In this document: positions 40,320 through 48,972 of the stretch, one piece after another
How the letters are laid out: every line of letters begins with the position of its first letter
Position numbering within the stretch: the first letter of the stretch is position 1
Assembly: GCF_016862435.1 (NCBI RefSeq)
Contig: NZ_BOMY01000055.1
Coordinates: 248,001 to 312,000 of the forward strand
Length of the DNA stretch: 64,000 nt
Direction of reading: 5' to 3'
DNA from: Paractinoplanes tereljensis
GTDB lineage: Bacteria > Actinomycetota > Actinomycetes > Mycobacteriales > Micromonosporaceae
The notes under the pieces: generated by a model
Database searches by the model: none
The model's input: the letters and a program-made list of their open reading frames with translations, nothing else
What the model was told of the DNA's origin: nothing
Position numbers and translations under genes: made by a program

Positions 40320-41981
40320 TCAGCTCAGCGTGATCGTGAGCGTTGCCGAGTAGGCACCCGCGAGCTGGTTCGGGGGCACCGCGAGGGACAGTCCGGCCGA
40401 CGCGTCGAACGAACCGCCCGTACCCGTCGCCGCGATCGGCGCCGAGCAGAGGGTGGCGCCGTCCACAGCACCCGCGGCACCGGCCAGCGCGACAACCGCG
40501 TTGGTGGTGACCCCGGTGTGATCGCTGCAGGCGGGCGTCCAGGTCAGGGCCGACTTCGCGATGGTCCCGGCGGGAACACCGGTGAAGTCGCTGACCGCGC
40601 CGGTGAGGCTCCAGCCGAACGTGCTGCCCCGGTTGTCGGTCACGTTGATCGCGGGCAGGGTGCCGGTCGCCGACTGCGCAGAGCCGTTGAGGGTGACACC
40701 GCTGAACGTGATCGTGCTGGTGCCGGTGCCCCGCGACATCGCGAGGTTGCCGGCCGTGACCGTCTCGGACAGCTGATAGGTGGTCTTGCAACCGGTGGTG
40801 CCGGCGACGCAGCCGTCGGCCGAGGCAGCCCAGGCGGTGAAGCCGAAGATCGCCCCGGAGACCACCGAGTACGCGGAGGCACCGATGTACTTCGTGGTGG
40901 TGTCATTGACCGTGAACGACGTGCTGATGGTGCCCGTCGCCGACGCGGTGACCGTGATCTGAGCGTCGGAGCTCTTGGCCGATGACCCGGCACCGGTGTA
41001 ACCGCCGACCGTGACGGTGCTTCCCGGGTCCCAGTTGGTACCGGTCACGGTGATGGCCGTACCGGCGCCGCCACCCGCGGGGGTGATGGCAACCGTCGGG
41101 CTGCCGAGGATGGTGATGGGCAGGGTGAGGGTGTGCGTGCCGTCCGAGATGGACACCGCGCGGCTGCCGGCCGTCGGTGCGTCGGGAACGACCAGCGTGC
41201 CGGTGCCGGCGCCGGAGGCGTCGGTGGTGCCGGTGCCGCTGCCTTCACCCGTGCCGCCACCGGTGCTGTCCGTCAGCGAGGCGGTGAGCGTCGCGCTGGG
41301 GGCCAGTCCGGTGACCGAGAAGTTGATGGTGTTCTTCTTGCGGGCGTAACCGGTGACCGTCTGACCGGTCACCGAGGTGATCGAGGCACCTCCGCCGAAG
41401 ACGGAGTAGTTCTCCACGATCGTGGTGTCGACCGGCGCCCGCTTCTGGTCCCGGTCCCCGACATCCGAGCAGTACGTCTCGACGTCGGGGTTGGCGAACC
41501 GGAGCTGGGCCACGGTCAGGCTTCCGGCCCCCGCCGCCGAGGCGACGAACGAGCCGGTGGCCTCGAAGGCGCCGAGCTTGGCGTAGCCCGCCGTCTTCGC
41601 CGCCGGGTAGTTCGCCTGGGTGAGGGTCACCGTGCCGGACTGGCTACCGGCAATCTTGACGGTGGCGTAGACCGGGGTCGACCCGATGGCCAGCGCGACC
41701 GGGCCGTTCGTGGGGCCGGCCGCCGCCGTGAGCTTGACGGTCACGGTCTGCCCCGGCGTCGGCGTAGCCGGCGACGTGGTCAGCGAGAACGTGTCTGCCC
41801 AGGTGGTGGCCGAGCTGCCTTCCCCATCGGGATCGAAATAGAGTCGGCAACCAAGGGAGTTGGCGGTCGGCCCGTAAGCGGCCGCCGGGCCGGCTCCCGT
41901 GACCACGGCGACGAGCGCCGCGGTCGCGGTGAGACCGGCGGCGGCGACCGCCGTCAGGGCCTTGCGAGCGGAATGTTTCAT
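40320..41981 (-). CDS. Large WxL-like secreted surface protein, first gene of the uptake operon
   Basis: The 553-residue protein has a signal peptide (ALTAVAAAGLTATAALVAVV...AAA) and several beta-sandwich segments, including an IPT/Ig-like repeat (PTVAITPAGGGAGTAITVTGTNW). The C-terminal domain has FGWSLTGAVSDF with a WxL motif and the typical ending SLAVPPNQLAGAYSATLTITL. It is probably bound to the cell wall and to the DUF916-like partner encoded next. AGGGGA precedes the ATG at 41981. It lies downstream of two regulon operators, so the surface proteins are induced with the catabolic genes. Confidence 0.83.
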   Translation of the reverse strand: MKHSARKALTAVAAAGLTATAALVAVVTGAGPAAAYGPTANSLGCRLYFDPDGEGSSATTWADTFSLTTSPATPTPGQTVTVKLTAAAGPTNGPVALAIGSTPVYATVKIAGSQSGTVTLTQANYPAAKTAGYAKLGAFEATGSFVASAAGAGSLTVAQLRFANPDVETYCSDVGDRDQKRAPVDTTIVENYSVFGGGASITSVTGQTVTGYARKKNTINFSVTGLAPSATLTASLTDSTGGGTGEGSGTGTTDASGAGTGTLVVPDAPTAGSRAVSISDGTHTLTLPITILGSPTVAITPAGGGAGTAITVTGTNWDPGSTVTVGGYTGAGSSAKSSDAQITVTASATGTISTSFTVNDTTTKYIGASAYSVVSGAIFGFTAWAASADGCVAGTTGCKTTYQLSETVTAGNLAMSRGTGTSTITFSGVTLNGSAQSATGTLPAINVTDNRGSTFGWSLTGAVSDFTGVPAGTIAKSALTWTPACSDHTGVTTNAVVALAGAAGAVDGATLCSAPIAATGTGGSFDASAGLSLAVPPNQLAGAYSATLTITLS

Positions 41982-42083
41982 TTGTTGCCGCGTCCCCTCT
42001 CTCAGGTGGGTTGCACAGGGCACCGGGGTTCCGGCGCCAAGTGCGTCTAACGCGCGGTACGCCTCTGGAGGCCTTCCCCCTCT

Positions 42084-42110
42084 GTTTCCATAGGGGAAAC
42101 GCTGTTTTCC
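42084..42110. promoter_or_regulatory. Regulon operator A, downstream of the uptake-operon promoter
   Basis: GTTTC at 42084, GAAAC at 42096 and GTTTT at 42104 give the three-half-site pattern (core GGAAACGCTGTTTTC). It lies just downstream of the predicted transcription start near 42117 on the minus strand, a roadblock or blocking position. Confidence 0.82.
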
Positions 42111-42122
42111 ATCAGCGTGGTC

Positions 42123-42153
42123 TTAATAAAGTCGCGCTCACCTGCGATGTCAA
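42123..42153 (-). promoter_or_regulatory. Promoter of the surface-protein/ABC operon
   Basis: On the minus strand TTGACA (42153 to 42148) is followed 17-19 bp later by the AT-rich TTTATTAA (42130 to 42123), which can serve as -10 in two registers. Operators G and A flank it on both sides, with centres about 86 bp apart (close to eight helical turns). Confidence 0.6.
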
Positions 42154-42180
42154 GCCTCCGGACGGCCGTATCTCGCTCTG

Positions 42181-42195
42181 CGATACAGCGTTTCC
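42181..42195. promoter_or_regulatory. Regulon operator G, upstream of the uptake-operon promoter
   Basis: CGATACAGCGTTTCC matches the palindrome with one changed base in the left arm; it lies about 65-80 bp upstream of the predicted start of the uptake operon and 20 bp beyond the PrpD-type stop. With operator A it could support DNA looping. Confidence 0.65.
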
Positions 42196-42215
42196 CCAGC
42201 TGGCACCGAATCGCG

Positions 42216-43598
42216 TCAGACAGGAAACAGGTCCGACACAGTTCCGCCCGCGCCTTCGCCGGCCCCGAGCCGGAAGGCGGCTTTGGAAAGCGCGGCCACG
42301 TCCGCAGGGGACAGCGCCCGGCCGGCGTTCGCCTCGAACTTCGCGGCGACCTCATCGGCCGACAGCGGGTTCTCCGGGCCGCCCCGCGACCCGTCGACCC
42401 GGTGTTCCAGATGCTCTCCGGAGCGGGTGCGCACGCGCAGCACGGCCGCGAACGCGCGCGGAAAGGCCTCGGTCGCCTTCTCGTCCGCGACCACCCGCAC
42501 CTTGGCCGCCAGTTCTAATCGCGCAGGCTCCAGCGAGGCAAAATCGTCGAGGCCCACGCCCAGACCGCCACCCCCGGTCAGAGCAACAGCCAGGGTGTAC
42601 GGGCCGGAGAACTTGGCGTGGTAACCACTGCGGGGGTGCGCCTTTTCGGCCGGCGGCTCGGCGATCGTGCGCAGCACCGGCTCGGCCACGCCTAACTCGA
42701 TGCTGTCCACGTCGTCCGGTCGCAGTCCCTGGGCTCTCAGCGCCAGCGCACAGTCGATGCCCGGGTGGGTGAAGTGGTTGGCCGGGTACGGCTTGTAGAC
42801 CGTCCGCAGCAGCTCCCACCGCTCCCCCAGCCCGTCCGTGACGGCTCCCGCGTCGAACGTGCCGGTGTGCGCGGTGAAGAACCCGAACCGCCCCTCCAGC
42901 ACGGTCGGCGGCCCGGTCAGCCCCTCGGCCGCCAGGGTGGCCGCCACGACGCCGGCGTGCGCGGCCCAGCCGCAGTGCGCCCGCTTGATCGAGCCGCCGG
43001 TGCGGTTGGCCTCCAGCACGCCGGCCCCCATCGACGCGGCGATGCCGATGGCGTCGGCGATCTTCCCCGGCGACAGCCCGTAGAGCCGCGCGCAGGCCAC
43101 CGCCGCGCCGATCGTGCCGCAGATGCTGGTGGCGTGCTGGCCGCGCTCGAAGTACAGGTTGGCGGTGGTGACCGGGTCGACCCCGCCCATGCCGAGCCGG
43201 TTGGTCACCTCGATGCCGGCCGCGATCGCCGCGATGACGTCGCCGGGGGCGCCCGCCTGGGCCACCGCGAGGGCGGCCGGGACCACCGAGGCGCTCGGGT
43301 GCAGCACCGACGGCAGGTGGGTGTCGTCGTAGTCGAGCGAGTGCGCGAGCACGCCGTTGATCAGGGCGGCACTGGGCGCCGGCAGCCGATCGCGGTAACC
43401 CACCACAGTGGACTCCGGCACCCCGCCCCAGCGACGCATGGTGGCCAGGGCCGCGGGCGCGGCGTCGGCACCGGGTTCGGCGTAGGCGGCGAGCGCGTTA
43501 CCGAGCACGTCGAGAATCCGCCGCGGCACGTCGTCCCGAACCTCGCGCGGCGGCTCGACCCCAGCCGCGAACTCCCCGAGGTCCCCCGCAAGCGTCAC
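42216..43598 (-). CDS. MmgE/PrpD family protein (second copy)
   Basis: The 460-residue protein has the family motifs HSLDYDDTHLPSVLHPSA (about 104-121), GQHATSICGTIGAA and KPYPANHFTHPGID. It shares fold and length with the copy at 7767-9050 but is clearly diverged, for example HSLDYDD against HALDFDD. Likely substrates are branched di- or tricarboxylates such as substituted maleates, citraconates or methylcitrates. It overlaps the cyclase stop by 4 bp and ends the three-gene operon from 45547. Confidence 0.9.
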   Translation of the reverse strand: MTLAGDLGEFAAGVEPPREVRDDVPRRILDVLGNALAAYAEPGADAAPAALATMRRWGGVPESTVVGYRDRLPAPSAALINGVLAHSLDYDDTHLPSVLHPSASVVPAALAVAQAGAPGDVIAAIAAGIEVTNRLGMGGVDPVTTANLYFERGQHATSICGTIGAAVACARLYGLSPGKIADAIGIAASMGAGVLEANRTGGSIKRAHCGWAAHAGVVAATLAAEGLTGPPTVLEGRFGFFTAHTGTFDAGAVTDGLGERWELLRTVYKPYPANHFTHPGIDCALALRAQGLRPDDVDSIELGVAEPVLRTIAEPPAEKAHPRSGYHAKFSGPYTLAVALTGGGGLGVGLDDFASLEPARLELAAKVRVVADEKATEAFPRAFAAVLRVRTRSGEHLEHRVDGSRGGPENPLSADEVAAKFEANAGRALSPADVAALSKAAFRLGAGEGAGGTVSDLFPV

Positions 43599-44362
43599 GG
43601 CACCACCGCCAGGGGGCGGACCGGGGAGCCGGTGGCGCCGACCAGCTTCAGCGGGGCCAGGACGAACTGGAACTCGCGTACTCCGGCGTCGGCCAGGCCG
43701 GACAGGAGCATCGTCTCGACGATGTTGATGCCGGCCTCGACCAGCAGGATCCGGTGCACCGGCAGCGATCGGTGCCCGGCGCCGGCCGGGATCACCTCGT
43801 ACGCAATGGTTTCCCCGCCGGTGACCGCGACCTGCCGATCCACCAGCCAGCGCGCGGCATCCTCACCCACGCCGGGCACGCCAGTCGCCGCCCCGACGAA
43901 GGCCGGCCCGTCCCCGAACAGCCGCGACCAGCCCGTGCCGACCAGCACGGCATCCCCCGGGTTGATCTCCAGGTCCCCGGCGGCGGCATCGAGATCCGCG
44001 GCGGTCACCGCATAGCCGGGCGGCAGCGTCGGCACCCCGTGCAGGGCGGCCACGTCGAGAAAGACCCCGCGCCCCACGAACGGCGGGAACTCGTCGATGC
44101 CGAGCCGGGCGAACCCGGCGTCGGACTGCACGTCGGCCGCGACCACCCCGCCGTGCAACAGCCCGTCCTGGGACACGTGCGCGAGCGCGTCCACGTGCGT
44201 GCCGACGTGCGTGCCCAGGACCAGGATGTCGTTGGCGGCCGAGCCGCCGCCCTCGCGCACCTGGTCGCCGTGCCGGCGGACCAGCGCGTGCTGGTAGGCC
44301 GGATGGTTCGGCGACTGCGGCATGCCCCGCCGCATCGGCTGGGCGAGATCGAAAACTTTCAC
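43595..44362 (-). CDS. Cyclase / kynurenine formamidase-like metal hydrolase
   Basis: The 255-residue protein has the HxGTHxD motif of the family (HVGTHVDALAH, about 52-62) and a second His/Glu region toward the end (ETIAYEVIPAGAGHRSLPVHRILL). Members hydrolyse N-formyl amides, cyclic amides or lactone-like bonds. Given the neighbours, hydrolysis of a lactam, imide or formamide from pyrrole rings is plausible. GTG start directly abuts the CoA-transferase stop. Confidence 0.88.
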   Translation of the reverse strand: MKVFDLAQPMRRGMPQSPNHPAYQHALVRRHGDQVREGGGSAANDILVLGTHVGTHVDALAHVSQDGLLHGGVVAADVQSDAGFARLGIDEFPPFVGRGVFLDVAALHGVPTLPPGYAVTAADLDAAAGDLEINPGDAVLVGTGWSRLFGDGPAFVGAATGVPGVGEDAARWLVDRQVAVTGGETIAYEVIPAGAGHRSLPVHRILLVEAGINIVETMLLSGLADAGVREFQFVLAPLKLVGATGSPVRPLAVVP

Positions 44363-45547
44363 CTAAATGGCTCCTTGGGCCCGCAGGGCGGCGCGCGCGT
44401 CCTCGTCGTAGCCGAGTGCGGCGAGCACCTCGTCGGTGTCGGCGCCGAGTTCCCGGCCGGTCCAGTCGATCCGGCCGGGGGTGCTCGACAGACGGTACAG
44501 CGGGCCGGGCATGCGCACCGGCCCGAGCGTCGGATCGTCGGCGGTGGTCACCGAGTCGCGCGCGAGGAACTGCGGATCGGTGAACACGTCGGCGATGTCG
44601 TAGATCGGCGCGACCGCGGCCTGCGCCTCGTCGAACGCCTTGCGCACCTCGGCCAGGTCCCGCGCGGCGATCCAGGAGCCGACCGCCTCGTCGAGTTCGT
44701 CGGCGTGTGCCGCCCGGCTGACACCCGAGGCGAACCACGGCTCGTCGATCAGATCGGGTCGGCCGACAAGGCGCATGACCCGTGAGGCGATGGCCTGCGC
44801 GCTCGTCGAGATGGCCACCCACTTGCCGTCGGCGGTGAGATAGGTGTTGCGGGGCGCGTTGTTGACCGACCGGTTGCCGGTGCGCTGCTGCACGATGCCG
44901 AGCTGGTCGTAGACCATCGCCTGCATGCCGAGCACGGTCAGCATCGGCTCGACGATGGCCAGGTCGATGATCTGCCCGCCGCCGCCCTGCACGTCCCGGT
45001 GGTAGAGCGCGGTCATCACGGCCTGCGCGCAGGTGAGCGCGGCGATCCCGTCGGCCAGCCCGAACGGCGGCAGCGTCGGCGGCCCGTCCGGCGACCCGGT
45101 GATGGCCGCGAACCCGCTCATCGCCTCGGCGAGCGTCCCGAAGCCGGGGCGAGACGAATAGGGTCCGAATTGTCCGTAAGTGGTCACGCGGGCAATGACC
45201 AGGCCGGGGTTTTCCTCCTGGAGAACAGCCGGGGAAAGGCCCCAGCGTTCCAGAGTGCCGGGCCGGAAGTTCTCGATCAGCACGTCGGCCGAGGTCAGCA
45301 GCCGGCGGAACACAGGCGCCGCCTTAGACAGATCGAGGGTCACCGTGCGCTTGTTGCGGCCCAGCATCGTCCACCACAGCGGGACGCCGTCCTTGGCCGG
45401 GCCGTGACCGCGCGCCGGATCGCCGGCCACCGGGTGCTCGACCTTGATCACCTCGGCGCCGTAGTCACCGAGCACGGTGGCGGCCAGGGGTCCGGCGAAG
45501 AGGGTGGAGGCGTCGATGACCCGCACGCCGTCGAGAGCACTGGGCAT
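44363..45547 (-). CDS. Family III CoA-transferase (second)
   Basis: The 394-residue protein shows LGDYGAEVIKVEHP, MLGRNKRTVTLDLSK, NFRPGTLERWGLSP and the catalytic Asp in FGLADGIAAL. It activates an acid as CoA ester for the pathway. I chose the ATG at 45547; no good ribosome site precedes it, and a TAGTGT 6-11 nt upstream suggests a leaderless transcript. Operator C lies in the -35 region, shared with the divergent hydantoinase-like gene. Confidence 0.92.
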   Translation of the reverse strand: MPSALDGVRVIDASTLFAGPLAATVLGDYGAEVIKVEHPVAGDPARGHGPAKDGVPLWWTMLGRNKRTVTLDLSKAAPVFRRLLTSADVLIENFRPGTLERWGLSPAVLQEENPGLVIARVTTYGQFGPYSSRPGFGTLAEAMSGFAAITGSPDGPPTLPPFGLADGIAALTCAQAVMTALYHRDVQGGGGQIIDLAIVEPMLTVLGMQAMVYDQLGIVQQRTGNRSVNNAPRNTYLTADGKWVAISTSAQAIASRVMRLVGRPDLIDEPWFASGVSRAAHADELDEAVGSWIAARDLAEVRKAFDEAQAAVAPIYDIADVFTDPQFLARDSVTTADDPTLGPVRMPGPLYRLSSTPGRIDWTGRELGADTDEVLAALGYDEDARAALRAQGAI

Positions 45548-45566
45548 GGCACACACTAACCGGTCT

Positions 45567-45592
45567 GTTCCGATAGAGGAAACCCCGTTACA
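45567..45592. promoter_or_regulatory. Regulon operator C, divergent CoA-transferase/hydantoinase promoters
   Basis: GTTCC at 45567, GAAAC at 45579 and GTTAC at 45587 keep the 12- and 8-nt spacing, with a core of GGAAACCCCGTTACA. It is centred in the 76-bp gap between two divergent regulon genes. Confidence 0.72.
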
Positions 45593-45623
45593 GTGTGCGA
45601 AACGAACGTGGTGGAGGTGCGGC

Positions 45624-47057
45624 GTGAGCCGATACGAACTGGTCGTCCGCGGCGGCACCCTGGTGCTCCCCTACCTGGGCACGGTCCGGGCCGATCTGGC
45701 GACCCGGGACGGCAAGGTCGCCGCGATCGCCGACGACATCCCGGCGGCCGACGGCGACGAGGTCATCGACGCGACCGGCAAGCTGGTCCTCCCCGGCGCG
45801 GTGGATGCCCACTACCACCTCGGCATCTATCGCCCGCTGGAGATCGACGCGGCCGAGGAGACCCGGTCATCGCTGGTCGGCGGGGCCACCACCGTCCTTT
45901 CCTACTTCCGTACGGGTCAGCACTACCTCAACAAGACCGGCCCGTACGCCGAGATCCTGCCTGAGGTTTTGTCGGCCGTGAGCGGCAAGGCGTGGACCGA
46001 TTACGGCTTCCACCTGGCGCCGATGGACACCGCCCAGGTCAAGGAGATCCCCGACCTGGTCGACGGTCAAGGGATCAGCAGTTTCAAGTACTACATGTTC
46101 TACAAGGGCTTCAACCTTTCGGCCGATTCACGCGACGCCAAGTCCTTCACCATGAGCGACGAGTACGACCTCGGCCACCTCTACCAGCTGATGGAGGGCG
46201 TGGCGGCGGCCAACGCCGCCACCGACCGCCGGGTCTCCCTCTCGCTGCATTGCGAACAGGCCGAGTTGATGCGGCTCTTCATCGACCGGGTCCGCGCATC
46301 CGGCGACCCGCAGACGCTGAAGGCCTACTCCGACGCGCGCCCGCCGCTGACCGAGCGGGTGGCCATCGGCGAGGCCACCACCCTGGCCCGGGCCACCGGT
46401 TGCCCGGTCAACCTGCTGCACCTCTCCTCGGGCGAGGCGCTCGCCGCCGCCAAGGAGGCCCGGGCCGCGATGCCGGGCACCGACATGCGCTTCGAGGTCA
46501 CCCTGCACCACCTGTGCCTGACCCACGAGGAGCTGGACGCCCAGGGCGGCCTGGGCGGCAAGGTGAACCCGCCGATCCGCTCGGCCGCCGACAACGAGGC
46601 GCTGTGGGCCGGCGTGCTGGACGGCTCGGTCGGCTGGGTCGCCTCCGACCACGCCTGCTGCCTGGAGGAGAACAAGGGCGACGAGCTGTGGCCGGCCCTG
46701 CCCGGCTTCGGCGGCACCGCGCTGCTCTACCCGATCCTGCTCAGCGAGGGCATGCACAAGCGCGGCCTGTCCCCGACCCGGGTCGCCGAACTGGTGTCGG
46801 CCAACCCGGCCCGCGCCTACGGCCTGGACGGCCGCAAGGGCAACCTGCTGGTCGGCTACGACGCCGACCTCACCGTGGTCGACCCCGACCTGGAGCAGGA
46901 GGTCACCGCCGAACTGCTGCTGTCCGGCCAGGACCACTGCCCGTTCGAGGGCCACAAGGTGCGCGGCTGGCCGGTCGTGACGGTGCTGCGCGGCCGGATC
47001 GCGTACGCCAACGGCAGCGTGACCGGCACGCCGCGCGGGAGTTTCGTCGCTCGTTAG
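45624..47057 (+). CDS. Hydantoinase/dihydropyrimidinase-like cyclic amidohydrolase
   Basis: The 477-residue amidohydrolase has the metal motif DAHYH (His63, His65), the likely carboxylated Lys in SSFKYYMFYKG (about 155), and later His residues in SLHCEQ and LLHLSS and the Asp in ASDHACC. Relatives open hydantoins, dihydropyrimidines, allantoin or cyclic imides. Here a cyclic imidase acting on maleimides or succinimides from pyrrole breakdown would feed the amidohydrolase at 57367. The GTG at 45624 has GGAGG 6 nt upstream; the open frame begins further upstream but without a start supported by a ribosome site. Confidence 0.88.
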   Translation: MSRYELVVRGGTLVLPYLGTVRADLATRDGKVAAIADDIPAADGDEVIDATGKLVLPGAVDAHYHLGIYRPLEIDAAEETRSSLVGGATTVLSYFRTGQHYLNKTGPYAEILPEVLSAVSGKAWTDYGFHLAPMDTAQVKEIPDLVDGQGISSFKYYMFYKGFNLSADSRDAKSFTMSDEYDLGHLYQLMEGVAAANAATDRRVSLSLHCEQAELMRLFIDRVRASGDPQTLKAYSDARPPLTERVAIGEATTLARATGCPVNLLHLSSGEALAAAKEARAAMPGTDMRFEVTLHHLCLTHEELDAQGGLGGKVNPPIRSAADNEALWAGVLDGSVGWVASDHACCLEENKGDELWPALPGFGGTALLYPILLSEGMHKRGLSPTRVAELVSANPARAYGLDGRKGNLLVGYDADLTVVDPDLEQEVTAELLLSGQDHCPFEGHKVRGWPVVTVLRGRIAYANGSVTGTPRGSFVAR

Positions 47058-47141
47058 AGCGAGACGTCGGGTAACCGACTGTGATCGAGGGGTTGTGCGC
47101 GCCATCCTGACCAGCGTCTTCTTCTGACGTTGGAGGTGGCC

Positions 47142-48956
47142 ATGGCCACTCCGAGTATTTGGCAGGACCGCGCGCTCGTGGCGACCGCGCGGCTGCCTGC
47201 CCCGGCGACCGTCCGGTGCATCGCGGTCGAGGTGGCGCTGCGCTTCGCCGACCGGTTCGGCCGCGACGACCGCGGCTACCTCGGTCTCGAGACGACGCCG
47301 CTGTGGCAACGGCGGGTGGCCTCGGCGCTCGACGACCTGCGCGAGGCCGGGCTGGTGCGGGAGGACGGCGACGCGTTCGCCGTCACCGCCGCCGGCACCA
47401 AGAGGGTCGCAGCGGCGGAGCGACGACTGAAGGCCGCACCTCCGCCGGTGGATGACGACGCCGACCTCGGCGGCCCGGCCGCGATGGCCGGGGTGATCGC
47501 CACTCCGCTGCGTGATCCGGCCGCCCGGGCCCGGCTCGGCTTCGACCCGGACGATCCGGCGATCCCGGTGATGGCCGAGGTCAACCTGCAATACCGGGCC
47601 GGCCCGCCGGACGCGTTCGAGCGCCTCGAGGAGCTGTGGGAGCAGGTCGGCGACGGCCGGAAACCGGTGCGGGTGGCCGGCCGCTACCTCGCCGGGGCGC
47701 TGACCATGGGCCAGGTGAAGCGGCTGGTCGCGGCGGACGCCGTGCCGATCGCCTGGCCGGAACGCACGATCTACCACATCTGGCCGGATTTCCCGGTGCA
47801 CCGGCACGTCGACTCGTCCTGCGTGACCATCAAGGCCGACGCGGCCCGCAAGTCGTTCGAGGCGGACGGCCGCAAGATCGTCTGGGCGGTCATCGACACC
47901 GGCATAGCGCCGCACCCGCACTTCGCCAGCTATCACACCCTCGACGACCCGTCGGTGCGGGACCTGCACCGGTTCTTCCCGCTGGACGGCGAGCCGACGC
48001 CGGAGGGGGCGCTTGTCGACACCGCCGGGCACGGCACGCACGTGGCCGGGATCATCGCGGGCGGGATCGGCCCCTGGCTGGCCGAGGACGAGAAACGCGA
48101 GGTGTACGCGACCGAGAGCCGCTTCAACGTGGAGAGCGCCAGCACCCCGCTGCGAGTGCCGCGCACCGTCGATCCGGCGCTGCTGGCCGGGATGGCGCCC
48201 CGGGCCTGCCTGGTCAGCCTCAAGGCGGTGGGCGGCTTCGGCGGCACCTCACGCGACCAGGTGCATCGAATCATTCAGGCCCTGGCGTACGTGCGGGAGG
48301 TCAACAAGGGCAGCGTCGAGGCGATGCGGATCCACGGCGTGAACATCAGCCTCGGGTACGAGTTCGAGCCGGAGTGGTTCGCGTGCGGCCGCAGCCCGCT
48401 GTGCCAGGAGGTGGACCGGCTGGTCCGCTCGGGCGTGGTGGTCGTGGTGGCGGCCGGCAACTCCGGGTACGGCACGCTCAACGCGGACATGGCGGCGCCC
48501 CGGAAGTTCGGGTTCGCGATGAGCGTCAACGACCCCGGCAACGCCGAGCTGGCCATCACGGTCGGCTCGACCCACCGCAGTTCACCGCACCTGTACGGGG
48601 TGTCGTACTTCTCCTCCAAAGGCCCGACCGGCGACGGCCGCGACAAGCCCGACCTGCTGGCCCCGGGCGAGCGGATCACCTCGTGCGCGGCCGGCGCCAG
48701 CCTGGACGCCGTGTTGGGCGCGGGCATCGAGCCACCCGCCGACCGGGCCGTCTACGTGGAGGACACCGGCACCAGCATGGCCGCGCCGCACGTCTCCGGG
48801 GCCGTGGCGGCCCTGCTGTCGGTGCGGCGCGAATTCATCGGAGAGCCCGAACGGGTCAAGCGGATCTTCCTGGACTCCGCGATCGACCTCGGCCGGCGGC
48901 GCGACTTCCAGGGCGCCGGCCTCCTCGACCTGATGCGGGCCCTGCAAATCGTCTGA
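47142..48956 (+). CDS. Subtilisin-like serine protease without signal peptide
   Basis: The 604-residue protein has an N-terminal region (about 1-100) that resembles a winged helix (LWQRRVASALDDLREAGLVREDGDAFAVTAAG), then a subtilase domain with Asp in VWAVIDTGIAPHP, His in TAGHGTHVAGI, the VVVAAGNSG oxyanion segment and Ser in DTGTSMAAPHVSGAVAAL. No signal peptide is present, so it is intracellular or released by lysis. TGGAGG lies 5 nt before the ATG. The next gene is 16 bp downstream, so they probably form an operon outside the tetrapyrrole regulon. Confidence 0.9.
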   Translation: MATPSIWQDRALVATARLPAPATVRCIAVEVALRFADRFGRDDRGYLGLETTPLWQRRVASALDDLREAGLVREDGDAFAVTAAGTKRVAAAERRLKAAPPPVDDDADLGGPAAMAGVIATPLRDPAARARLGFDPDDPAIPVMAEVNLQYRAGPPDAFERLEELWEQVGDGRKPVRVAGRYLAGALTMGQVKRLVAADAVPIAWPERTIYHIWPDFPVHRHVDSSCVTIKADAARKSFEADGRKIVWAVIDTGIAPHPHFASYHTLDDPSVRDLHRFFPLDGEPTPEGALVDTAGHGTHVAGIIAGGIGPWLAEDEKREVYATESRFNVESASTPLRVPRTVDPALLAGMAPRACLVSLKAVGGFGGTSRDQVHRIIQALAYVREVNKGSVEAMRIHGVNISLGYEFEPEWFACGRSPLCQEVDRLVRSGVVVVVAAGNSGYGTLNADMAAPRKFGFAMSVNDPGNAELAITVGSTHRSSPHLYGVSYFSSKGPTGDGRDKPDLLAPGERITSCAAGASLDAVLGAGIEPPADRAVYVEDTGTSMAAPHVSGAVAALLSVRREFIGEPERVKRIFLDSAIDLGRRRDFQGAGLLDLMRALQIV

Positions 48957-48972
48957 ATGATCGGAGCCCGAC

